Assembly: GCA_903922735.1 (NCBI GenBank)
Contig: CAIXUZ010000011.1
Coordinates: 1 to 64,000 of the forward strand
Origin: an uncultured Verrucomicrobia subdivision 3 bacterium
Lineage (GTDB): Bacteria > Verrucomicrobiota > Verrucomicrobiia > Limisphaerales > UBA11358
DNA: 64,000 nt
Direction: 5' to 3'
The notes under the pieces are model-generated. The model had not been told where the DNA came from, searched no databases, and worked only from the letters and a program-made list of their open reading frames with translations. How positions within the stretch are numbered: position 1 is the stretch's first letter; every line of letters begins with the position of its first letter. A program made the translations under genes and the position numbers. Positions 33,793-42,251 of the stretch are shown here, piece after piece.

Positions 33793-33991
33793 GCGATTTT
33801 TTCGGTTTGGAAATTTCCACCGGTTTTACTTGGGGGACGTCCGCAAGGACCACCGGAACTTGGGGAACCACCAAAGGCACGACCGGCGGCGGTTCGACGG
33901 CGACGGGATCAGACGCCCGCCGCCCGCAATGCGGACACACAAACGGTTGCCCACGACGTTTGCGCCGGATGGTGGATAAAAGTTGGCTCAT
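33770..33991 (-). CDS. Small CxxC protein in the head operon
   Basis: A protein of 73 residues with one CPHCGRR knuckle (Cys19 and Cys22) in a basic N-terminus, then a Pro/Val-rich stretch and a Lys-rich end. A single CxxC pair is only half a zinc ribbon, so it may pair up as a dimer. The Pro/Val-rich part contains one of the three GTCCGCAAGGAC hairpins at DNA level. It lies 50 bases after the capsid gene and overlaps the following gene. Confidence 0.5.
   Translation of the reverse strand: MSQLLSTIRRKRRGQPFVCPHCGRRASDPVAVEPPPVVPLVVPQVPVVLADVPQVKPVEISKPKKSRAVANKN
33839..33850. repeat. GTCCGCAAGGAC mini-hairpin, copy 1
   Basis: A perfect 4-bp stem with a GCAA tetraloop, located inside the CxxC protein gene, where the opposite strand encodes VLADV. 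Identical 12-mers occur at 36819-36830 and 37496-37507. Confidence 0.5.
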
Positions 33992-34041
33992 AATTTTGAA
34001 GAGCGTCGGCGCACGGATGAAACCATGCGCCGACGCCGTGA

Positions 34042-35055
34042 TCAGACGTTGTGGTCAATCGCCACCATGCGGACGTTCTTCGCCTCGAACACCCGGGTCC
34101 AGTTGGCGACCGTTTCCAATTCCGCGTTGGTCGGACTCACGCCCGCCAGGCTGGAGCTGGTGAACTTCACACCGCGAGGGTGAAGCAGGTAGCGGCGGCG
34201 GTTGATGAAGTTCGTGTCGCTGGCCAACGCGTCCCGCGACCACTCCACGGCCTTCGTGCCGAAACCGCCCTCGACGGGCTCGTTAAGCGTGGCGTTGCCA
34301 CGACCGAAGCAGCCGGGGCCGAACAGGAACGACGTATAGACGTAACCGCTCGTGGTGCCCGCGCGAACGGGGAGGCTGTCGTCAATGATGACGCGCCGGC
34401 CTTGGAACACCTTGACCGTCAGCTTGCCCTCGCTGTCGGGCAGATAATCAATCAAGTCCTGCTTGCGCAGCGCGGCCTCCACGGCCGAATGCACCGCCAG
34501 CGCCGTCAGGTTGTCACTGCAATCGCCGAGCTTCACCGTGGCGTCCACGAAGGTGTCGCCGTTCAGCCGGGTCGCCGCCGCGTAACTGCCCGTCGCCTCG
34601 GCGGCGATCGAGAGCTTGTGCGTCGCCGCCAGCGTGCCGCCCGTGCCGAACAAACCTTTCAGCACCGACATGACATATGCCTGGTCCGTGCGCGCCCAAT
34701 AAGAGCCGACCAGATCGAGCAATGCGTTCAGCGGATCGGAACCCGCCAGCGCACCGGCCAGATCGTTCGCACCCCACGCCTGCGCGTCGTTGTTGAGGAT
34801 GGCGACATCTTTGCTCGCCGTGATTTTGTTCACCGTCAGCGCGCCGCTGTCCGACAGGACTTGCCGCGTGGGCGAAATGTCCTGCCAGAACGGCATGTCA
34901 ATCGTCTTGCCGCCGCCGGCTGCCAAAGCGTCGAAATGCGGATTCAATTCGACGATGCCGCTCTGGATCAAAGCGGACTTGGCCGCCGTGAACTCCATTG
35001 CGTAATTTTCAAACACACTCGGAATGATAATGTCCGAGATCAGGGTCTTTGCCAT
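34042..35055 (-). CDS. Major capsid protein
   Basis: A protein of 337 residues matching the phage major coat protein pattern. It opens with TLISDIIIPSVFENYAMEFT and has IDMPFWQDISPTRQVLSDSG, then DLAGALAGSDPLNALLDLVGSYWARTDQ split across the middle. It closes with RRRYLLHPRGVKFTSSSLAG and NWTRVFEAKNVRMVAID. It should form the icosahedral shell with an HK97-like fold. Order and spacing (portal, scaffold, capsid) are canonical, and the reading frame is intact. No separate protease is evident. Confidence 0.85.
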   Translation of the reverse strand: MAKTLISDIIIPSVFENYAMEFTAAKSALIQSGIVELNPHFDALAAGGGKTIDMPFWQDISPTRQVLSDSGALTVNKITASKDVAILNNDAQAWGANDLAGALAGSDPLNALLDLVGSYWARTDQAYVMSVLKGLFGTGGTLAATHKLSIAAEATGSYAAATRLNGDTFVDATVKLGDCSDNLTALAVHSAVEAALRKQDLIDYLPDSEGKLTVKVFQGRRVIIDDSLPVRAGTTSGYVYTSFLFGPGCFGRGNATLNEPVEGGFGTKAVEWSRDALASDTNFINRRRYLLHPRGVKFTSSSLAGVSPTNAELETVANWTRVFEAKNVRMVAIDHNV

Positions 35056-35147
35056 AATGTTGGTCTTTCTGTTTTTGTAGCGGCGGGTTATTGCCGCCGC
35101 AGATTTTTTGTTTTGTCCCGCGCGTCAGCGCAGTGGCCCTGACGCAG

Positions 35148-35867
35148 TCAGGCCGAAGCTTTCAGCCGGGCCGCCAAGCCCGGATTGGTCTTCAGCAGTT
35201 TCACTTGCTCGGTGAGGTTCCAACTTTCCTTGCGGAACGGATTCACCCCGCCGCTACCGGCCCCACGGGAGCCTGAGCCGGCGGCACCGCCACCAGCATT
35301 TGCTTCAAACAGGTGCGGCGCGTCGGACACCAACGCATCCACCCATTCAGCCAAAGTCAAAGGGGACGTGCCGTCCCGGCCATAGCGGGGCACGTCACCG
35401 TCAAAAGCCTGGGGCACACCACCCACCAGCTTGAAAGTCATGCGGGCGCGGCCGGTGATGTCCGTCAGCGCCGTGGGCCGCAGTCCGCGCTTGGTGGCCT
35501 CGGTCACAACGGCCTGATCAATCAGCAGCGCGGAGAGCCGGCCATTCAGCGCGTCGCGTTCAGCAGCCACGGGACCAACCGCCGCTTTAAGCCGGTCCGC
35601 CAACACTTCCTGAAACTTGCCGTCCTTCAACCGCTGCTCTTCTTCGAGGCGCGCTTTTTCCGCCGTGAGCTGACGCACGGCATCGGGGTCAATGCCTTCA
35701 AACCGTTTGAGCAGCGCGTCGCGCTCCTTCATCACGGTGATGTTCGTCTGGCGCAATTCCTCGTTGCGCTCCGAATCCAGAATCCAAGCACCATCGCGCT
35801 CGACGTAGAACGATTTCAGTTCCGCCGGGATTTCATCGGCCTTCGCATATTTGTTTTTCAGTGCCAT
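35148..35867 (-). CDS. Head scaffold-like protein
   Basis: A protein of 239 residues between the portal and capsid genes, the usual place for a scaffold. Residues about 40-120 are a charged coiled coil (TAEKARLEEEQRLKDG, VLADRLKAAVGPVAAERDA). A Gly/Ser/Ala-rich linker and a C-terminal helix follow (NLTEQVKLLKTNPGLAARLK), the last typical of the part that binds the coat protein. It would guide shell assembly and then leave the head. The gene begins six bases after the portal stop. Confidence 0.7.
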   Translation of the reverse strand: MALKNKYAKADEIPAELKSFYVERDGAWILDSERNEELRQTNITVMKERDALLKRFEGIDPDAVRQLTAEKARLEEEQRLKDGKFQEVLADRLKAAVGPVAAERDALNGRLSALLIDQAVVTEATKRGLRPTALTDITGRARMTFKLVGGVPQAFDGDVPRYGRDGTSPLTLAEWVDALVSDAPHLFEANAGGGAAGSGSRGAGSGGVNPFRKESWNLTEQVKLLKTNPGLAARLKASA

Positions 35868-35873
35868 AATTTT

Positions 35874-37454
35874 TTATTGTTGTAGCGTGCGGCCTGTGGC
35901 CGCACTGGGGTTAGTTGCCAGAGACGTTTTTGCGGCCGGGGTAGTTGGTGCCTGACCGGAAGGTCCATTAGGAAGAACCCCGGTCTGATTCTCTTGACCG
36001 ATTTGGCCAATGAGATGCTTCTCTTCATTGTCTGTTCTGCCTGTGGGCAGGACTTCACCTTTACGGAAGAGATCAAACATGGTGGCCTGACTGATGGCGC
36101 CTGCCTGCCAGGCACCAACAATGGCTGTGAGTTCCAGACTGGTCAGACCTTTGGCCGTGAAATCAGTATTAATCTGGAGCAGCACGAGAGATTCACTGAC
36201 GTCTTCTGGATATTGTTCAGTGCTGTTCCACCAATAAACCCAGCGTAATACTTGCGAAATAGAATCGGACAACGAGATGGCCAGTGTCATCAAAACACTG
36301 TTTTCACCAGCCTGACGCAGTTCAATGGCTTGTGCCGTTTCACCAACACGTTTCGTGTCTTCCAACATCCGGGAACCCAGAACCGCCATGAGCCGTTCGT
36401 CTCTGGTCTGCGCGTTTTCAAAAGTGCTTAGACCAAGTCCTTTGAACTCCAGAAAACCTGCCACCGCACCAACCGTGTCCGACACCCATGCCTCGCTGCT
36501 GCCAATGCGCAATTCAGCATTTTTATCAAAACCGGAAACCCATGCGGTGGGCAGAGCGGTGAAATGCAAACCATGTTTGTAATCGGCATCGAGGCGGTAG
36601 TGATCCAGGTTGACGTAAATGATGTCGCCAAGCGGCATCTTATCCACGTCCGGCAAAGCATTGCGCGAACCATGAAACACGAACGGAATAAACGGCAGTG
36701 GCTGCCCCAAACGAAGTGGCATTCGTGTTTCCACCAATGTCCAGTCGTTCTTGGGTTGGCTGGACTTTTGTCCGAAGAAACCAGACCACAGCGAACCACC
36801 ATTACCACCACGGCGGCCGTCCGCAAGGACCCAGACTTCGACGACATACTGGGTGCCGCCATCGGGCAGCACTTCCAATTTCAATACACGAATGGTTTCA
36901 GTTTGCTTTACAACAAACGGATCATTCGCATCCGGACGTTCCACCAATTCCCGAAGTGCGACCATCGTGACCACGTTGCGCCCATTGATACGTTGCGTCT
37001 GCCAATTCAAAATATCTTCAGCCTGATAGCGCACAACATAAGCGCGAGAATCAACACCACCTTGCCAATCGATCAACGTGCCACACCGACCCACAGCCAG
37101 CACTTCACCAACAACAGCTTTGCAGTAGGTGAAAAGCGACGTGCCCATTAAATCCACATCATCAGTGAACACACGCAGCGCACCACCAACACCGGCATGG
37201 CGGTCGGGAAGTTTTACTTCCGGGTCACGACGAAAAAGTAAACCGAGAAAACCATCCGCCGTGCGACTGGTGGCATTGAAGAAACAGGCGCGAGACTTGT
37301 AACCGAGATATTCGATTTCAGATTGGCACTCCAGACGCGGCAGATATTTAATGTTGCCGGCTTTCACGGCATCCTCGCCGGCGATAACATCACGAGCGCG
37401 CAACCAGGCTGGCAGGTTGGCGTCATAATCAGGATGAGTTGAATTTGCTGGCAT
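35874..37454 (-). CDS. Portal protein (DUF4055-like)
   Basis: A protein of 526 residues. It fits DUF4055-type portal proteins: an N-terminal segment with LECQSEIEYLGYKSRACFFN, TADGFLGLLFRRDPEV and GRCGTLIDW, a middle with PFIPFVFHGS and VNLDHYRLDADYKHGLHFTA, and the C-terminal helical part including LMAVLGSRMLE and TAQAIELRQAGENSVL. The portal forms the ring at the vertex through which DNA is packaged. It is the first head gene. The terminase genes that normally precede it are missing; the upstream 2 kb is repeat-rich and non-coding. Confidence 0.85.
   Translation of the reverse strand: MPANSTHPDYDANLPAWLRARDVIAGEDAVKAGNIKYLPRLECQSEIEYLGYKSRACFFNATSRTADGFLGLLFRRDPEVKLPDRHAGVGGALRVFTDDVDLMGTSLFTYCKAVVGEVLAVGRCGTLIDWQGGVDSRAYVVRYQAEDILNWQTQRINGRNVVTMVALRELVERPDANDPFVVKQTETIRVLKLEVLPDGGTQYVVEVWVLADGRRGGNGGSLWSGFFGQKSSQPKNDWTLVETRMPLRLGQPLPFIPFVFHGSRNALPDVDKMPLGDIIYVNLDHYRLDADYKHGLHFTALPTAWVSGFDKNAELRIGSSEAWVSDTVGAVAGFLEFKGLGLSTFENAQTRDERLMAVLGSRMLEDTKRVGETAQAIELRQAGENSVLMTLAISLSDSISQVLRWVYWWNSTEQYPEDVSESLVLLQINTDFTAKGLTSLELTAIVGAWQAGAISQATMFDLFRKGEVLPTGRTDNEEKHLIGQIGQENQTGVLPNGPSGQAPTTPAAKTSLATNPSAATGRTLQQ
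36819..36830. repeat. GTCCGCAAGGAC mini-hairpin, copy 2
   Basis: Lies inside the portal gene, in a Gly/Arg-rich linker segment (VLADGRRGGNGG). It shares 17 bases (GGCCGTCCGCAAGGACC) with copy 3. Confidence 0.5.
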
Positions 37455-37495
37455 AATCGTTTACGCCAAACAAACCAACCCATCGCACGGTGGCC

Positions 37496-37507
37496 GTCCG
37501 CAAGGAC
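37496..37507. repeat. GTCCGCAAGGAC mini-hairpin, copy 3
   Basis: Lies upstream of the portal gene, between its start and a second, diverged copy of its first ten codons (37508-37540). Confidence 0.5.
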
Positions 37508-38707
37508 CGTCGTAATCGGGATGAGTAGAGTTCGCCGGCACGAGCGAACCTTAGCATTGGTTTTCGGGAGAGAATCGCGCACCACTTCATGCCCACCACA
37601 TCCCGCCACCAGTGAAACCATTAGCCCCGAATCCGCCCGCAAAATAAATTATTTATTCTCGCTTGACGGTTTTTTAAATAATTCAAACAGCGACAATTTT
37701 CACCACACAACAACGTGCAACACAAAATTAGTTCGCGTTGCTCAATAGAAATATTTGTTCGCACTGCGCAAGCTCGACGCTCAAACGGTGAACACGAACG
37801 CGCTCAGACACGCGCTTTCCATTTGCGAATGTTGTGCGGAGTTTTTTTGTGTTCGCTTCGCTCAATAACTAAGGCCGCACATCAGGCGCGTGCGCGGACG
37901 CCTGACGCTCATGCCCGGCCAGTCGGCTAACGCCGACTGATGCCGGTCACCGGCACGCCTTCATTGGCTCATGGACGCCAGCTTACGGCGTGCCTTTCGC
38001 TTCTCGCGCACGCATAGATCGTCGTTGGTTGTCGAATGGTTTCAGGTCTCCTCCAGCATTTCTGGTTGGCGGATGATTTTACGCGCGAGACAGGCTAACC
38101 AATGCTCGCCGCTGGCGCGGCTCGGTTCCAGCCCCGCTCCATGCAATGACCGGCTCTGGAATGATGGCGCAACGCTTCGTTCGGCCTCAGTCGGGCATCA
38201 GTCACGCCAGCCGGAAAGGCCCCGGCTGTCATGCCTGCTGCTTTCCTCCTTCGGCCTGCCACTTCGCTCCCGGTTTCAAATTGGTTTACGAACACCTCGC
38301 GGAGATAGACGTTTATTGCCTCGCAGCTTTTCGTTGTGCCAGCAAGCTCCCTGTCTGCCTGTTCGTGGCTGCTCAGGGAATGGTGATGAGCAGCCACTTC
38401 ACATTCAGCCAGGGAGCCCGCAGCTGGGCCGCTACGATTCGCATCAGTTGGTTCCGTTGGCAGTCCAGCGTTGCCAGACTCTACAGCCGGCGCGTTACCA
38501 AGCCCGTCCGGCTTTGGAAGGCTCTCGGACAGCCGTCAGACTGCATGCCCCGGTTGCCGTGGTGGCAGCCCATCGTTTACAAGTATCTCGTGATTACCGG
38601 TTGGCTCCCGGTGCCGTCCCGGCGCCGGCAGCGCCGGTGATTCTCCCGCTCCAGCCCGCCGAAGGGAATTGGGTTCATTGCTGCCTCGCCGCTGCGCGGC
38701 TCGCGAC

Positions 38708-38742
38708 GGCGAACCGGCGCAAGGCTTCCGGTTCGCCTTTTT
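38708..38742 (+). terminator. Hairpin with T tract
   Basis: A ten-base-pair perfect stem (GGCGAACCGG/CCGGTTCGCC) with a 10-base loop, followed by TTTTT. It has the form of a rho-independent terminator on the plus strand, but no plus-strand gene is upstream. It directly follows a GC-rich repeat that is also found before the hairpin at 39008. Confidence 0.55.
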
Positions 38743-39007
38743 AGTTTCAGATATTCCCCAGGCTTCACAGAGCGGATACTTGCGCTCCTGCGTCGCGCCA
38801 AGGATCCGCACTGTTTCGCCCACAGCCGGGAGCGGACTCGTCAGTTTGCTACGGCTCCAATCGCTACCGCATCCGCTGCACAGATTTCGCGGACGCTCCC
38901 GCTCATTCCGCCTGCGCAAATCTGTCGAGACCGCTCTACAAACTCCGGCTGTCCCCAAAATACTGGCAGGTGCGGCACGCACCCTCGCCGCTGGCGCGGC
39001 TCGCGAC

Positions 39008-39039
39008 GGCGAACGGTTGAAAAACAACCGTTCGCCTTT
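39008..39039 (+). terminator. Hairpin with short T tract
   Basis: A twelve-base-pair perfect stem (GGCGAACGGTTG/CAACCGTTCGCC) with an AAAAA loop and TTT after it. It again directly follows the repeat GCGGCTCGCGACGGCGAAC, so repeat and hairpin form a unit. Confidence 0.5.
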
Positions 39040-39476
39040 CACCGAACGCCGGCCGGGCCTTCGTCCCGGTCGGCTCCAGACTCAGCGCTGCGCGCTTCGC
39101 GAGGCTCGAACCTTCACTACGTTCCGGTTCTCGCTATCTCGCTTCGCGCTCCCGGTGCCAGTCCGGAAGGACCTCGTCGCTGGCGCTCCTCGCGAGGCTC
39201 GAACGGCTCACAAGTTCGCCAGTCTCGCTGATCTCGCTCGGAGCGGCGAAAAACGGCGCGACCCTCCGGGTATCGCCGAAAATGAACGCAATAGCCGCGC
39301 GACTTCGTCCGGCCAAGACAGCAATAGCACCGCGAGGCTTTGCCCGGTGCAAGGTAGGCAATAATTATTCGAGTAATCGGGAAGCATCGTCGCTGAACTC
39401 CTCTCCCTGGGGAGAGGACACAGGTGAGGACGGGCGTCCCACTCTTTTTACTCCACTGAAAAATATTTCAAAATAA

Positions 39477-39506
39477 ATGTCTGCTTTTCCGTCCGGCGGA
39501 CATTAT
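39477..39506 (+). promoter_or_regulatory. Promoter shared with the sigma-factor gene (copy 1)
   Basis: ATGTCT, an 18-base spacer and CATTAT, preceded by AAATATTTCAAAATAAA. It aligns base for base with the region before the sigma gene (40602-40631). Only eight bases separate the -10-like box from the ATG, so a transcript would be nearly leaderless. Confidence 0.45.
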
Positions 39507-39514
39507 ATGGGTAG

Positions 39515-40411
39515 ATGACAACCACTCAAAAATTACTGATTGCCGCCGCGCTGGTGGTCAGCGTGGGCGTTGGGCTTTATGAAGCGAAAGAAAACGCCAA
39601 AGCCCGCGCCGAAGTGCGGACGCTCCAGCAACAACAAGCACCGCTGGCCGAACAAATCCGGCAGTTGCAGGCGGAGCGCGACAAGGCGACGAACCGGATT
39701 GCTTGGTTGAATGAGCAGTTGGCGAAGAATACGAAGAATAATTCGGAACTGCTAAGATTGCGCGGACAGGTTGGCGGCTTGCAAACTCAACTTGCGAAAA
39801 CAAAAAACCAACTTGCGAGCGCTAAGCCTAATATTGATCAACCTGCTCTTTCATCAGCGGAAGAGTATTTCCGTCGGGCAGATCTGCACCACTCTAATCA
39901 CGAGTATGAAGCGGAACTACAGGATCTCAACAAAGCCATCGAATTGGATCCAAACATGATCTATGTCTATAAGAATCGTGGTATTCTTTTTGCCATGGAT
40001 CTTCCCGAAGAAAAAGGTGGTTTAAAGCAAGGAGTAGCCGATTTAACCCGTTTTTTGGAAGTTAAACCCGATGATTCTATTGCTCGTTGGAACCGCGCAA
40101 TGGACTATGAACAGTTGAAAGAATACGACAAATCAATTGCAGACTGGACCGCCTACATCCAAGTAGATATCGCCCCCTCGGATAAGGGTGGGCCGAAAAC
40201 CCAAATGCTTGCCGACGCATTGTTTAATCGTGGCAGGATTTATCATACGTATTTAAAAGATTTTTCCAAAGCGATCGCAGACTATACGGCAGCAATTAAA
40301 TTAAACACCAATATGATCGGAGTCCATCGCATGCGCGGGCAATGCTATGAAGCACTCGGTGAAAAAGAAAAAGCCCAGCAAGATTTCGCCATCGAGCCGA
40401 AACCAAATTGA
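39515..40411 (+). CDS. Sigma-factor paralogue lacking the sigma domains: membrane-anchored coiled-coil TPR protein
   Basis: A protein of 298 residues. Its first about 95 residues align closely with residues 232 onward of the neighbouring sigma factor: MTTTQKLLIAAALVVSVGVG against MTTIQKIAVTAALAVSVGVG, then QQQQAPLAE and LQAERDKAT. So it starts exactly at the membrane segment (about 5-22) and continues as a coiled coil. From about residue 118 it has TPR repeats (AEEYFRRADLHHSN, ADLTRFLEVKPDDSIARWN, ALFNRGRIYHTY) instead of the sigma factor's own C-terminal domain. The sigma2 and sigma4 domains are absent, although the upstream promoter-like sequence is the same. It is probably an envelope protein; an interaction with the sigma factor is inference. 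Confidence 0.8.
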   Translation: MTTTQKLLIAAALVVSVGVGLYEAKENAKARAEVRTLQQQQAPLAEQIRQLQAERDKATNRIAWLNEQLAKNTKNNSELLRLRGQVGGLQTQLAKTKNQLASAKPNIDQPALSSAEEYFRRADLHHSNHEYEAELQDLNKAIELDPNMIYVYKNRGILFAMDLPEEKGGLKQGVADLTRFLEVKPDDSIARWNRAMDYEQLKEYDKSIADWTAYIQVDIAPSDKGGPKTQMLADALFNRGRIYHTYLKDFSKAIADYTAAIKLNTNMIGVHRMRGQCYEALGEKEKAQQDFAIEPKPN

Positions 40412-40601
40412 TGAAATACTCGTCGTCGAAAAGGTGAAATAGATTCACGACCTCCCTCACCCAAGCCCCTCCCCACGGAGAGGGCTTTGCGGTTCCCGCG
40501 TCCGTGGCAAAACCAGCACGGCAGTGGCCGGACCGTCATCCCAACAAACCGGAAACCCGACCGCTAAATTCCTCCCCGCCGCAAAAATACTTCAAAATAA
40601 A

Positions 40602-40631
40602 TTGTCCACTTTTGCCATCGGCGGAGATAAT
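40602..40631 (+). promoter_or_regulatory. Promoter of the sigma-factor gene (copy 2)
   Basis: TTGTCC, an 18-base spacer and GATAAT, preceded by AAATACTTCAAAATAAA, matching the sequence before 39515. The ATG is six bases after GATAAT, so the message would start at or next to the start codon. Confidence 0.5.
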
Positions 40632-40637
40632 AAGTAG

Positions 40638-42251
40638 ATGCCCGATGCGAACGACATGGATCTGGTGCGGGAATTTGCCCGCAACCATTCCGAGGCGGCC
40701 TTCACCGAACTGGTGCGGCGGCACGTCAACCTCGTGTATTCCATCGCCCGCCGCTGCACCGGCAGCGACAGCGACGCGAAGGACGTGACGCAGGCCGTCT
40801 TTGTCATACTCGCCCGCAAAGCCGCCGGCCTGCGCGCCCGCACCATGCTCACCGGCTGGCTGGCGGAAACCACCCGCTTCACCGCCGCGTGCATGCTGCG
40901 CACCCACGCCCGCCGCCACGCCCGCGAACAGGAGGCTTATATGCAATCCATTTTGACCGATGCCGCCCCCGCCGACGCCTGGACGCGGCTCGCCCCGCAT
41001 CTGGAAGCCGGCATGGCGCAACTGGGCGAACGCGACCGCACGCTGCTGACGCTCCGGTTTTACGCCAACAAAAGCGGGCCGGAAGCGGCGGCGCTGCTGG
41101 GAATTCAAGAAGCGGCCGCCCACAAACGAACCGCCCGCGCGCTGGAAAAGCTTCGGAAATTCTTCAGCCAGCGGGGAATTGAATTATCCGCCGCAACCAT
41201 TGCCGCAGCCGTCGCGGCAAATTCCGTGCAAGCCGCGCCGGCGGGCCTTGCCGCCGCGATCACTGCCGCCGCACTTTCGGGAACCGCCATCACTACCACG
41301 GCATACCTTGCCGCAACCAAAGCCATAGCCATGACTACGATCCAAAAAATTGCCGTGACCGCCGCGCTGGCCGTGAGCGTGGGCGTGGGGATTTATCAAG
41401 CCAAGGAAGCCGCCAAAGCCCGTGCCGATGCCCAGACGCTCCAGCAACAGCAAGCGCCGCTGGCCGAACTAATCCGGCAGATGCAGGCCGAACGTGACAA
41501 GGCGACGAACATGCTGGCGTGGCGCGATGATGAATTGGCTAAATCAAAGGCGAACAACAATGAATTGTTAAGGTTGCGTGGAGAGATAACGCAATTGAAA
41601 GCGAACGAAAACAATGCTTCCGACCAAGCCGCAACTATTTTGCTGGGAAAAGTAAACAAAATCAAACAACGGATTGAAGCAACTCCAGGCGCTAAAATTC
41701 CAGAACTCCATCTGGCCACGGAAGAAGATTGGTTACAGACTGCTGCCAAAAGATTGGATAGTAATATTGATTATCGTCGAGCAATGGCTCACATACGAAC
41801 CTTGGCAAAAGACAAGGTAGCTAGCGAGTTTGGAAAGGCTCTTAATAACTATTTTCAAGAAAACAAAAATCAATTTCCGACCGACATTACACAATTGAAA
41901 CCTTTCTTCAAATCGCCAATGGATGATGCAATTCTGCAAGGATGGGAAATCAAATCAACCGATAATTTTCCCTTGTTCAAGAACGTGGGGAAGTTGATGA
42001 TTACAGAAAATGGTGCCGCGGATTTTGTATTTGATTCAAGGCACGCAGTCGGCGATGGATGGCAATCGCAAAAACATCTTGACTGTGATCCCGAACAGGT
42101 GAGTTTGTTCTCAACTGTCGTTCGGGCCTATGAAGCGGCAAACAATGGAGCCAAATGGAATAGCGGTATTACATCAGAACTTTTGCCTTATGCAAAAACT
42201 CCTGAACAACAAAATGCAATTCAGAATTTGATGACAAGTCAGTCTGACTAA
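40638..42251 (+). CDS. ECF-type sigma factor with membrane-anchored C-terminal extension
   Basis: A protein of 537 residues. Sigma region 2 is at about 12-95 (AAFTELVRRHVNLVYSIARR, DAKDVTQAVFVILARKA) and region 4 at about 125-180 (LGERDRTLLTLRFY, EAAALLGIQEAAAHKRTARA). An Ala-rich linker follows, then a transmembrane segment (about 235-255), a coiled coil and a C-terminal globular part of about 220 residues. This layout, in which a sigma factor appears tethered to the membrane, is known in Verrucomicrobiota/Planctomycetota lineages; the signal is unknown. The same promoter-like sequence occurs upstream of its sigma-less paralogue, which suggests control by the same or a related sigma factor. 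Confidence 0.85.
   Translation: MPDANDMDLVREFARNHSEAAFTELVRRHVNLVYSIARRCTGSDSDAKDVTQAVFVILARKAAGLRARTMLTGWLAETTRFTAACMLRTHARRHAREQEAYMQSILTDAAPADAWTRLAPHLEAGMAQLGERDRTLLTLRFYANKSGPEAAALLGIQEAAAHKRTARALEKLRKFFSQRGIELSAATIAAAVAANSVQAAPAGLAAAITAAALSGTAITTTAYLAATKAIAMTTIQKIAVTAALAVSVGVGIYQAKEAAKARADAQTLQQQQAPLAELIRQMQAERDKATNMLAWRDDELAKSKANNNELLRLRGEITQLKANENNASDQAATILLGKVNKIKQRIEATPGAKIPELHLATEEDWLQTAAKRLDSNIDYRRAMAHIRTLAKDKVASEFGKALNNYFQENKNQFPTDITQLKPFFKSPMDDAILQGWEIKSTDNFPLFKNVGKLMITENGAADFVFDSRHAVGDGWQSQKHLDCDPEQVSLFSTVVRAYEAANNGAKWNSGITSELLPYAKTPEQQNAIQNLMTSQSD

Larger units (their letters stand above)
37455..39514. other. Two-kilobase repeat-rich stretch without a supported gene
   Basis: Open frames exist on both strands (for example 37971-38744 on plus and 38536-39042 on minus), but their products are Arg/Pro/Ser-rich with no protein-family character. 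Seen here: a duplicate of the portal N-terminus (37508-37540), an AT-rich patch (37640-37770), and several imperfect copies of CTCGCCGCTGGCGCGGCTCG (38686, 38984 and, more weakly, 38107). There are two strong hairpins with T tracts (38708-38742, 39008-39039). The sigma-type promoter of the next gene is at the right end. A terminase would be expected here, and none can be found. Confidence 0.55.

Noticed and set aside
34051-35142. A 363-codon plus-strand open frame
   Set aside because: Antisense to the major capsid gene with a composition typical of a shadow frame.
37971-38744. A 257-codon plus-strand open frame, and the minus-strand frame at 38536-39042, as possible terminase or other phage genes
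   Set aside because: The products are Arg/Pro/Ser-rich without Walker or nuclease motifs, and the DNA is made of repeats and hairpins. A CSGCGS segment in the minus frame looked like a zinc ribbon but has no partner cysteines.
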